A stretch of DNA of 64,000 bases from CAWAMR01 sp963783095 (GTDB lineage: Bacteria > Planctomycetota > Planctomycetia > Gemmatales > Gemmataceae), in contig CAWAMR010000007.1 in NCBI GenBank assembly GCA_963783095.1, positions 280,414-344,413 of the forward strand. Direction: 5' to 3'. The notes below the pieces were generated by a model. That model was not told where the DNA came from. It worked only from the letters and a program-made list of their open reading frames with translations, and made no database searches. Numbering within the stretch: position 1 is the stretch's first letter; each line of letters begins with the position of its first letter. A program made the position numbers and the translations under genes. Positions 56,154-64,000 of the stretch are shown here, one piece after another.

Positions 56154-57483
56154 CTACTTTTGCATCCATTCCATGGCCATTTTCGGGTCGCGTTTTACAC
56201 CGGTTCCGTAGCAATAGCAATTACCAAGACAACACTCGGCGAAATGATTCCCCTGCCCGGCCGCCTTGAGATACCACTCAACACACGCCTTTGGATCTTT
56301 CTCAACACCCGTTCCGGTCTGATAACAAACGCCCAGTCGATATTCGAGCCTCGGAAAGCCCTTGGTCGGCTGCTTTCCGAACCCACTCGAAGGCTGCTGT
56401 CGAATCTTTCTCAATCCCGAGACCATTCTCATAGCAGCTACCTAAAGCAAATTGGGCTTCGGCATGTCCTTGCCTTGCTGCCCTGCGACCCCATTCGAAC
56501 GCTGTTCTCAAATCTTTGTCAACCCCGGCACCACGGCTATAGCATCGAGCCAATACGAATTGAGCCCCGGCATGTTCCTGGTCAGCGGCCTTTCGAAGCC
56601 ATTCGACCGCTGTTTTTGGATCGCGTTTCACTTCCTTTCCGTCAATGTAGATCACACCAAGGCTGTACTGAGCATCGCGATTTCCATGTTCTGCGGACTT
56701 GCGACACCACTCGATTGCCAACTTCGGATCTTTCTCGACACCTTCACCGAGTGCGTAGCAAACACCCAAAGAGTTTTGCGACTTTGAGTGTCCTTGGATG
56801 GCCGCTTTGCGCAACCATTCGACGGTGAGTTTTTGATTTTTCTCAACGCCTTCACCGAGGGAATAACACCGAGAAAGATTGAATTGAGCCTCAGCATATC
56901 CCTGCTCAGCAGCCTTACGGTACCACGGGACAGCGGCCTTTGGATCTTTCTCAACTCCGAACCCTTTTTCATAACACCAGCCAAGCAGGTGTTGAGCGCA
57001 GCAAAATCCCTGCTCCGCTGCCTTGCGAAACCACGAGACGGCTATTGCAGGATCGTCCTTGACTCCGCTGCCATCCCGATAGCAACACCCGAGGGCAGTC
57101 TGGCCCAGCGCGTACCCTTGCTCCGCAGAGTAGCTGAACCATTTCGCCGCCAAGACCTCGTCTGGCGCGACCTCCAAACCTACCTGATATGCCCGGCCGA
57201 GTAGATACTGTCCCGCAGCGGAACCGCGTTTCGCTGCCGACTTCCAGATCTCGATTCGATCTTTCGCAACCTTCGAGAGGTAAGGAAGAGAGCTGTTTTC
57301 CCGCGCCTGGAATTTCATAATCTCATCGATGTCCGCTTGAATTTGCTTGTCGTCAGCTGATGGACCTTCGTCGGCGAAAGCGCACTTTTCGCACCCGAAG
57401 AACACCAATCCTACTACCAGACCCAGATTGCAGAAAAAGCGGTGGAAAGGGTAAGGATATTTGGTGGGAATAACTCGCGACAT
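56154..57483 (-). CDS. Sel1-repeat protein, frameshifted
   Basis: About 443 aa. Signal peptide-like start MSRVIPTKYPYPFHRFFCNL with a Cys near residue 31 (FFGCEKCAFA), then eleven or so Sel1 repeats of 36 residues (AAEQGYAEAQFNLSRCYSLG, EGVEKNQKLTVEWLRKAAIQ). A shift near 56370 joins the last repeats, ending ...GTGVKRDPKMAMEWMQK at 56154. Secreted adaptor-like scaffold; partners unknown. Confidence 0.8.
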
Positions 57484-57573
57484 GGGGGAACCTCCGTGTA
57501 CAACCTCAGTGGCCCTCATGGCCAAGATGGTGGCTAATACATCATGTGGAGAGTTTGAGCAATCTGAGTTACG

Positions 57574-57726
57574 AGCCGGAAGCGTTAGCGACGGACTACC
57601 TTCCGTCAACGCTGTCGTTTGCAACTCATTTGTTGGCTCGTTTGAGTCGAAAGCGTTAGCAAAGAGCGATTGCCGTCAGCGACGGTGGAAGCTAATCCGT
57701 CGCTAACGCTTCCGGCCCGTTAGAAC
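57574..57726. repeat. Palindromic repeat, family D
   Basis: GAGCCGGAAGCGTTAGCGAC (57574-57593) is inverted as GTCGCTAACGCTTCCGGC near 57700-57717, with degenerate inner copies (GAAAGCGTTAGCAAAGAGCG and CGTCAGCGACGG). Lies between the Sel1 gene promoter and the next gene cluster. Confidence 0.75.
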
Positions 57727-57732
57727 GTGGTC

Positions 57733-57933
57733 TTAACCAGCGTTTCGGTTGTTTTCGAGGTCCGATTCACCTGGTTCCTTAACTTCAGCGTTCTTCCGCT
57801 TCGCTCGGATCATCTCTTCGCCGATGTAATGCCCCAAACGCTCCGTCTCGCGTCTACTGTCCTCAGCCAATGCCAGGAATAGCTGAAGGATCAGCGATTT
57901 CTTGACACGCTTCTCGGCTTCGTTTGGGGCCAT
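57733..57933 (-). CDS. Small hypothetical protein
   Basis: 66 aa, helical and charged (MAPNEAEKRVKKSLILQLFL, AEDSRRETERLGHYIGEEMI). Not recognised. It lies 15 bp downstream of the HTH gene on the same strand, so probably a two-gene operon. Confidence 0.45.
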   Translation of the reverse strand: MAPNEAEKRVKKSLILQLFLALAEDSRRETERLGHYIGEEMIRAKRKNAEVKEPGESDLENNRNAG

Positions 57934-57948
57934 GACTCGACTCCCTAC

Positions 57949-58251
57949 TCAGGCCGCGTGATTCTCGCTGTCGGGTTTCGCCGGCAGGACGACCGGTTCA
58001 TCGGCTCGGCCCGCGCCGTCCAGGTCGTCGATTTCTGAAAGTTCGGAATCTTCCTCGATGAGTTGCGACAGTGGCGGCCATTCGTTGTCGATCCCCTCAT
58101 CCTCGATCGATCGGATCTGCCTGCGCGTAAGATCGAACTGCTTGGCAATGATGTCCCGAGACACTACCACCGTTTCTCCCGAATCTTGGAGAGCGACCAG
58201 GGCGCGAAAAATATCTCGGCGAAGCTTCAAGGACATGAGGCTCAAATGCAT
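57949..58251 (-). CDS. Small HTH-like hypothetical protein
   Basis: 100 aa: MHLSLMSLKLRRDIFRALVA, then VVVSRDIIAKQFDLTRRQIR (sigma-70 region 4-like HTH) and an acidic tail. GGAG lies 5 bp before the ATG. Possible regulator paired with the 66-aa protein; not a known family to me. Confidence 0.5.
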   Translation of the reverse strand: MHLSLMSLKLRRDIFRALVALQDSGETVVVSRDIIAKQFDLTRRQIRSIEDEGIDNEWPPLSQLIEEDSELSEIDDLDGAGRADEPVVLPAKPDSENHAA

Positions 58252-58571
58252 GGCAACTCCAGATCAGAAGCAAAGAATAGATTGAGATTTTTTTATCTTA
58301 CTTGCAGTTGATTCATCATTTCACAGCCTTCTTCTGCGTTCTTGCGAGTTCTTCCCAAAGTTCGCTGGTAAAATCGGACCATCCCGCAAGACGTGTCGAT
58401 CAACCGGGTTTACCTTGGCCGGTCGAGGCACTTCGGTAAGTCCTAGAACAGCTTTCGACCCGCAGGTCGGAAATGTTTAGGCAAACTGAGATGAGCAACA
58501 CAAACTGGCGTCCCGGAGGGTTACCCCCTAAACTATTGCACATCCACGATGACTTCTGAGGGTTACCTGTC
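58252..58571. other. Intergenic region, 320 bp, no gene seen
   Basis: AT-rich start (GAGATTTTTTTATCTTACTT) next to the divergent HTH gene, then GC-rich sequence leading into the isomerase gene. No repeat family, RNA or ORF recognised. Confidence 0.4.
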
Positions 58572-59402
58572 ATGTTCACGCTGTCTGCCTTCGCCGACGA
58601 AATCTCTCCCGATCCGCAGGAAGCAGATCGACGTCCTCAAATCGTGCGGCGTCCGGCACATCGAGTTCCGGTCGATCCTGAAAACGAACGTGCTCGCTCT
58701 GACCGACCTGCAGATTTCGGAGTTCAAGGCGCTCCTCGACCGCGCAGGGCTCAAGCTCAGCGCCATCGGCTCGCCCATCGGGAAGATTCGCGATCGATCA
58801 GCCGTTCGAGCCGCACCTCGAAAAGTTTCGGCCGGGCCATCGAGCTATGCAAGGTCTTCGGCACGCCGAACATCCGCATCTTCAGCTATTACCCGCCCGA
58901 AACTTTCGACGGCAACTGGGCTCCGTATCGTGCCGAGGTCTTGCGCCGGATAAGGGCAACGGTGGAGCTTGCCGAAAAAAATGGACTGACGCTGTTTCAC
59001 GAGAACGAGCACCGCATCTACGGCGACTCCCCCGACGGCATCACGATCTTTTCACGGCCATCCAGAGCCAAACTTCAAAGCCGCCTACGACCCGGCAAAC
59101 TTTGTCTACTGCGGCTACGACCCTCTCCAGGGCTGGGAAGTGTGCAAACCCCACACCGCACACTTTCACATCAAGGATTGGAAGGCCGGCGACACGCACG
59201 GCAGCATGCCGGGGAAGGTCAGGGACAGATTCCCGCCGTCATCGCCGACGCCGTGAAGTCAGGCTATAGCGGGTTCGCCACCATGGAGCCCCACCTGCTC
59301 GGCGGCGGCCCAACGGGCGGCGTGACGGGACCCGAATTGTTCCCGAAAGCGGTAGCGGCCTTCAAAGCGATCCTCGAAAAGGCAGGAGCAAAGTATCAGT
59401 GA
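58572..59402 (+). CDS. Sugar phosphate isomerase/epimerase, several frameshifts
   Basis: About 277 aa, AP-endonuclease-2-like TIM barrel. MFTLSAFADEISPDPQE, then IDVLKSCGVRHIEFRSILKT, FKALLDRAGLKLSAIGSPIG, FGRAIELCKVFGTPNIRIFS, ENEHRIYGDSPDGI, AAYDPANFVYCGYDPLQGWE, FHIKDWKAGD and GYSGFATMEPHLLGGGPTGG lie in three alternating frames with shifts near 58620, 58800, 59045 and 59215. The metal-binding His/Glu/Asp residues are present. Its end overlaps the next gene (GTGA). Confidence 0.75.
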   Translation: MFTLSAFADEISPDPQEADRRPQIVRRPAHRVPVDPENERARSDRPADFGVQGAPRPRRAQAQRHRLAHREDSRSISRSSRTSKSFGRAIELCKVFGTPNIRIFSYYPPETFDGNWAPYRAEVLRRIRATVELAEKNGLTLFHENEHRIYGDSPDGITIFSRPSRAKLQSRLRPGKLCLLRLRPSPGLGSVQTPHRTLSHQGLEGRRHARQHAGEGQGQIPAVIADAVKSGYSGFATMEPHLLGGGPTGGVTGPELFPKAVAAFKAILEKAGAKYQ

Positions 59403-60885
59403 ACGGCCTGCTCACGGTTCATCTTCGAGTCAACGACGCCGGAACGGGCCAGCCAACTCCTGCCCGGCTGCACATCTCCGGCCCGACGGGAGAATACGAC
59501 GCTCCGTTCGGCAGACTGGTCGATTTCCCGACAGGCCGAAACGAGGATGTCGGGGGACATCTCTATCTGGGCGGAAAGAAGTTTGCCTACATCGACGGCT
59601 CCTGCGAAATTCGACTGCCGACGGAAGTACCGTTGACCGTTGAAATCACGAAGGGGCCTCGTTACCTGCCCATTCGCAACGGTCGTGCTGGGAAAAGGTC
59701 AAATTGCTCTTCGGTTCTCCATCCAGGCCTCAACCGATCCCGCCTGGGTTGGCTGGAGATAGCGCCGATACGCGTGCGTTATTTTCTCACGCCCCACGCA
59801 GCGCGACTGGAAGGAGAAGCCGAGGGCCTGGATTGCGTGAATTTGCTGGCAACGGTTCAGCATTCCCCTTCCGTTGATGGTCATTTGTATGCAACCATCC
59901 CCAATATTTTGGCATTCAGCGGACAGGAGCAGGTTCTTGGTGGTGTGGTCGTCAACACGTTGAATACGCACCCTGCGCTTGGTCATTGTCTCTATTGAAT
60001 TGTCATCGACCGGTCTATCCGCTCACGTTCGGCGGCGATGATTTCGATGACTGGTCGCTGGGGGACTGGTGCAATCAATGCCACCGCAAAAAGGGGCTGG
60101 TCGTCTGGACGGATGCGTTCCGATCCGATGCCGGGCTTGTGGGCGGCGAAGGGCTGATCTGTCTGATTCTGGGTGAGATTGATGCGATCGAGTTCGACTC
60201 ACGCGATCGTGCGCCGCCGATTTTGCCGTGGTGGTATCGTCTTCTGAACGCTGGGTTTCGCGTGCCGATCGTTGGTGGAAGCGGCAAAGATAATAACCGT
60301 ATTGCTCTGGGCAGCATGAGAACTTATTCGCCGACCTCAAGCAACGATAGCTGTACTCCTCACGCTCCGCGTGAGGAAAAACCTCACGCGGAGCGTGAGA
60401 AGTACAGCTATGGCCAGTGGGTCGAATCGGTTCGGCAGGGTCGAACGATCGTGAGCAATGGGCCGATCATCCACCTGGAACTCAATCGTTCGCTGCGCCA
60501 GGTCAGCGGCGTGGTGTCACCCGTTGCCTTCGATCATCTAGAGATTGTGGTCAACGGTGAGGTTGTCGCGGAGCACGGGATGGATTCCTCGATGCGATCG
60601 GAAATCGTTCATGAAAAACTTCCTTTACAGGGAGGGTGGATCGCGGCCCGATGTCATGGAGCTGCCAAATCGGACCTGTACCCGCTTCAAGCAGTGTTTG
60701 CTCATACATCAACGCTTGAATTGCCCTCTGCGACGAACTCTGAATTTCGGATGCGCAGCGCATTCCCAGCGCTGGAGCGCTGCGTCGAAGAAACGCAACA
60801 GTGGATCGAGAGTGAAGGACGATTTCAGAATCCCAAGTGCAAGGAACACCTCCTCGAACGATGCGCCGCGCCTTGCAGGTGCTGA
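59399..60885 (+). CDS. CehA/McbA-family metallohydrolase-like protein with in-frame repeat insertion, frameshifted
   Basis: About 495 aa, GTG start overlapping the isomerase stop. N-terminal domain LTVHLRVNDAGTGQPTPARL and HISGPTGEYDAPFGRLVDFP, a middle with LTPHAARLEGEAEGLDCVNLL, a shift near 59990, then a PHP-like region VGGEGLICLILGEIDAIEFD. The palindrome at 60347-60411 adds a Cys/His/Arg-rich stretch before YGQWVESVRQGRTIVSNGP, which is the conserved CehA motif. The end (EETQQWIESEGRFQNPKC) is as in the family; it is probably an extracellular amidase/esterase of unknown substrate. Confidence 0.7.
60347..60411. repeat. Palindromic repeat, family A, inside a coding gene
   Basis: ATAGCTGTACTCCTCACGCT ... 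AGCGTGAGAAGTACAGCTAT, arms of about 30 bp with one mismatch and an AAAAA loop. It lies in the CehA-like gene and keeps the reading frame open. Same family as 25868-25928. Confidence 0.85.
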
Positions 60886-60930
60886 TGACCCATGAATCCG
60901 GGTCGCAGCCTGGAACGGAAGAGGGCTGAT

Positions 60931-61956
60931 ATGATGCGAGTAAGCCGGCTGCCTCGCAAGATTTGGATTCCCCTTTCCATCCCGTTTGCGCTGCTCTTCG
61001 TCGGCATGCTGGGTTATCGGCTGATCGAAGGCGATCGCTGGTCCTGGTTTAATGCGCGATCATATGGCCGCTATCACGCTGACCACAGTCGGTTACGGAG
61101 AAACGCATACCCTTTCCGATCCGGGCCGATTATTCACCATCGTTTACTTGTTTACCGGCGTTTTTCTGTTGTTTTATACGGCAACTGAAACGATCCGTGC
61201 GATCGTGAGCGGCGAGTTTCGGGTCGTCATGGGAAAAGACCGAAGGGAGAAAGTCTTGTCCAATCTGCAAGATCACATCATTATCTGCGGTCTGGGTCGA
61301 ATGGGCCTGCTCATCTGCCAGGAATTTGAACGCAGTCAGACGTCCTATGTCGTCATCGATCGTGATGTTGCCGTCCTCCAGGATCAGACCATGAAGTTTG
61401 GCACGCCTATTCACGGCGATTCTACATCCGACGAAATCTTGATTAGCGCAGGAGTTGCTCGGCGTGCGTGCTGATCTCGGCACTGCCTTCCGATGCCGAC
61501 AATCTCTACATCACTCTGAGCGCGGGTCTTGAATGAGAAACTGTCGATCATCGTGCGTACGCTGAGGACGAGGCCGCAGAAGCGAAGTTGCGCAGAGTGG
61601 GTGCGAACTACGTGGTTGCGCCTTATGTGATCGGCGGGCACCGGGTTGTTCAGGCGGTGCTGCGTCCGACGGTAGTGCATTTCCTCGAACAGGCCATGGT
61701 TCGGCGCGAAGAAGATGATTTCCAAATCGAAGAAGTCCTGGTGGATGCAGGCAGCGAGTTATCCGGCAAATCTTTGCGCGAAAGCCAGCTCCACCAAAAA
61801 CTGGGCATCGTGGTTCTCTCCATCAAAGATCTGGCCGGGAAAATCGTTTACAACCCGCAAGGAGATACGGTGATTGAAGGGGGCAACACCCTTATTGCGG
61901 TTGGCCAGAAAGCGAAATTACGAGAATTGGAGAGGATTGTTCGCAAGCCGGAGTGA
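60931..61956 (+). CDS. TrkA-type potassium channel (two-helix pore plus RCK), frameshifted
   Basis: About 340 aa. First helix IWIPLSIPFALLFVGMLGY, then across a shift near 61055 pore MAAITLTTVGYGETHTLSD (TVGYG selectivity filter), second helix TIVYLFTGVFLLFYTATETI, RCK_N with HIIICGLGRMGLLICQEF and the conserved YVVIDRD, and after shifts near 61470 and 61540 RCK_C (GSELSGKSLRESQLHQKLGI, GDTVIEGGNTLIAVGQ). It would gate potassium in response to nucleotide or ions. Confidence 0.78.
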
Positions 61957-61997
61957 GCCGGTGCATATTCTCGTTGTCTGGAACGATTATTCACATG

Positions 61998-62057
61998 GGC
62001 CGTAGCGGCGGCTTCCAGCCGCCGTCCGCAAACTCACGGCGGCTGGAAGCCGCCGCA
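61998..62057. repeat. Palindromic repeat, family B, at intron insertion site
   Basis: GGCCGTAGCGGCGGCTTCCA ... TGGAAGCCGCCGC, about 26-bp arms around GTCCGCAAACTCA. It matches the inner part of the 27057-27180 MITE (GTAGCGGCGGCATCC...GGATGCCGCC). The group II intron begins at its last base. Confidence 0.8.
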
Positions 62058-62570
62058 GTGCGCCTACGAGCGCATGGAATCGGTAGGGTGAAAGTCCCTA
62101 TCAATGTTTCGAGTTTGGACATTGTAGCTGAAGGTAACTGCGTCGTCGCAAGGCGAGGTGGAGAGCAACCGGAAGCGAACGACTGGTCCGTAGGATAACG
62201 AACTCGATTCGGCCTGTTGTCGTGACGAGCCTGCTAGCGAAAGGCGAAGTCCAAGGAGTCTCGGAGGGCGTCAAACTCAGCACCGAGAACGACAAGGGGT
62301 GGTTGGAGACAGAACGGTCAGAAGGTTCCATGACGGGAAGTAGGGAGATCCGATTTCGCTGGATGTATGGAACGAGGGTCGAGAACGGTTGCCGCAGATG
62401 GACCGTACCCAAAGGCGTCTGGGCCGGGATGTTGCAGCGAGCATCCGCGGAGCGAAGCGATCGCTGCATGCCCCTTGGGAAGTATCGGAATCGGAAGTCA
62501 GAGCGTCCGTAGTAGCGAAGAAGCCGGGTAACGCCGGGGGAGCCAAGGGACGTAGGAAGTTGGAGGCGTG

Positions 62571-63910
62571 ATGTCAGCACCGCAAGAAACCAACCCGACG
62601 GCAGTGTCAGCAATGACTAATCAAGTCGGAGACGTTATGGAGCGCTGGCTCTGGACCGAACCGGCGGTGTGGAACGAACGCATGTTGACGGCCTCGAAAA
62701 GGGCGTCCAAGGAGGAATATGGTTTAGTCTGATCGATAAAGTGTGGAAGGAACGCAATCTGCGCGTCAGTCACAGCAAAGTGGCTGCCAACCAGGGCGCT
62801 CCGGGAGTGGATCATGTCACGGTCGAAGCATTTGCCGACGACCTGGACGCCAACGTGGCGAAACTCACCAAAGCCCTCCAGGAAGGAACTTACCAGCCGC
62901 AGGCCATTCGGCGAACGTATATCGATAAGCCGGGTAGCCAGGAGCAGCGACCTTTGGGAATTCCCACGGTACGCGACCGAGTCGTTCAGGGAGCAGTCCG
63001 ACACGTCATCGAACCGATCTTTGAGAAAGAATTCGCCACGCACAGTTACGGCTTTCGGCCCCGGCGGGGTTGCAAAGACGCACTGCGGCGAGTGGATGAA
63101 CTGCTCAAGCAAGGTTACGCTTACGTGGTCGATGCCGATCTGAAGAGCTACTTCGACACGATCCCACATGACCGGCTGATGAGTCGGCTGCGGGAACGCA
63201 TCGCGGACGGGCGGATGCTTCAGCTGATCGAATCCTTTCTGAAAGCCGGCATTATGGACGGACTGAAAGAATGGGAACCGGAAGCGGGAGCCCCGCAAGG
63301 AGCGGTGTTAAGTCCTTTGCTGAGCAATATCTATCTCAATCCTCTGGATCACCAAATGGCGGCCCAAGGGTGGCAGATGTGCGCTATGCCGATGACTTCG
63401 TGATCCTCTGTCGCAATCAGGCCGAAGCGGAACAAACACTGGGTATATCCGTCAGTGGTGTGAAGCGGAGGGATTGCGGCTGCATCCAACCAAGACGAAA
63501 ATCGTCAACGTACAGCAGGAAGGCTTTGACTTTCTGGGCTATCACTTCCTAACCACGCGGCGGGGACGTCTGAGCGCTGGCCGAGGAAGAAGAGCATGGC
63601 GAAGTTCAAAGAGACCATCCGGACGAAGACGAAACGGACGAACGGCCGATCGCTGCGAAGTATAATCGCAGATATCAACCTGACGTTGCGTGGCTGGTTT
63701 GGATTCTTCCAGCACAGTTACCACACGACGTTTAAGACCGTGGACGGTTGGATTCGCGGACGTTTGGGAGCATACTGCGCAAACGTTCCGGCGGAAAAGG
63801 CCGCGGACGGGGAACGGATCATCAGCACTGGCCGAATGCCTTCTTTGCCAAACATGGGTACTATAGTGGAAGCTGCCCATGCCCGAGCAAGTCAATCCCC
63901 TTGTGGGTAA
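62571..63910 (+). CDS. Group II intron reverse transcriptase/maturase, frameshifted
   Basis: About 445 aa. ATG 62571 has GGAGG. After a shift near 62695 the RT fold begins: FSLIDKVWKERNLRVSHSKV, NQGAPGVDHVTVEAFADDLD, RPLGIPTVRDRVVQGAVRHV, YGFRPRRGCKDALRRVDELL, DADLKSYFDTIPHDRLM, GAPQGAVLSPLLSNIYLNPL. After a shift near 63380 comes RYADDFVILCRNQ (catalytic YADD), and after shifts near 63455 and 63590 the maturase domain SLRSIIADINLTLRGWFGFF, TFKTVDGWIRGRLG. No HNH endonuclease. Confidence 0.85.
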
Positions 63911-63924
63911 GACCAACAACAGGA

Positions 63925-63958
63925 AAGCCGGATGCGGGAAATCCGCCAGTCCGGTTTG
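63925..63958 (+). ncRNA. Group II intron domain V
   Basis: AAGCCGGATGCGG-GAAA-TCCGCCAGTCCGGTTT: 34-nt hairpin with the AGC triad and a GAAA tetraloop, lying 15 nt after the maturase stop, as expected for the catalytic domain V. Confidence 0.75.
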
Positions 63959-64000
63959 GAGGGAGGGGAAACCAATATGCTTGGTCTTCCCTACCCTATC

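Larger units (their letters stand above)
62058..63999 (+). mobile_element. Group II intron with reverse transcriptase ORF
   Basis: 5' end GTGCGCC directly after a hairpin; long structured 5' region (62058-62570), RT/maturase ORF, then domain V at about 63925-63958 (AGCCGGATGCGGGAAATCCG-type hairpin with GAAA tetraloop) and a domain VI-like stem (GGGGAAACCAATATGC...TTGGTCTTCCC) ending in CCCTAT near 63999. Total about 1.94 kb. No endonuclease domain in the protein. Insertion next to a hairpin fits class C behaviour; the class call is uncertain. Confidence 0.8.

Overview
The window looks like chromosomal DNA of a planctomycete, most likely Gemmataceae-like. It carries a DUF1501 protein with a twin-arginine leader, a DUF1559 prepilin-like protein, a membrane-anchored Ser/Thr kinase with DWG in place of DFG, several TPR/Sel1 proteins, an MJ0042-type zinc ribbon and an ECF sigma/anti-sigma pair, in a GC-moderate genome rich in palindromic repeats. 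This is inference from gene content; no rRNA is present.

Layout. 0-3.1 kb: a two-partner-secretion outer-membrane transporter (TpsB) and, on the opposite strand, a secreted thiaminase-I-like protein. 3.3-9.1 kb: a minus-strand module of sigma factor, small unknown protein and Ser/Thr kinase; the sigma gene is split by an IS66-type element with an 8-bp target duplication. 9.3-16.4 kb: an integrative element next to tRNA-Leu(GAG), with ParB-like protein, VirD4/TraG coupling protein, a run of very small genes (21-47 codons) with a recurring leader motif and hairpins, an excisionase-like HTH protein and a tyrosine integrase. 16.5-19.5 kb: FmdB zinc ribbon, rhomboid protease, anti-sigma/sigma pair, HAD phosphatase. 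19.6-25.8 kb: exopolysaccharide genes (Wzz/BY-kinase-like, GT87/DUF2029, Wzx-like flippase) interrupted by a deaminase toxin and SUKH immunity gene. 25.9-37.9 kb: DAHP synthase, a 124-bp MITE, TPR proteins, a PIN toxin-antitoxin pair, DUF1501, patatin, aldo/keto reductase. 38.1-39.2 kb: a complete IS5-family element. 39.2-52.9 kb: DUF1559, a sulfate-type ABC importer (binding protein plus two permeases, no ATPase), LRR and HEAT/cytochrome-like proteins, HAD, O-antigen ligase, a core-deleted Rpn protein, copper amine oxidase, lipoprotein. 53-62 kb: membrane TPR protein, Sel1 protein, sugar-phosphate isomerase/epimerase, CehA-like protein, TrkA-type potassium channel. 62.06-64 kb: a group II intron inserted at the foot of a palindromic repeat.

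A cross-cutting feature is the number of single-base frameshifts. More than twenty otherwise conserved genes have to be read across two or more frames, and several shifts lie in homopolymers (T6 at 13460, G6 at 19713). This points to sequencing or assembly indels more than to mass pseudogenization. Genes below are given as the full span of the conserved product, with the shifts stated.

The least explained structure is the micro-gene array at 12.40-13.37 kb within the tRNA-Leu element.
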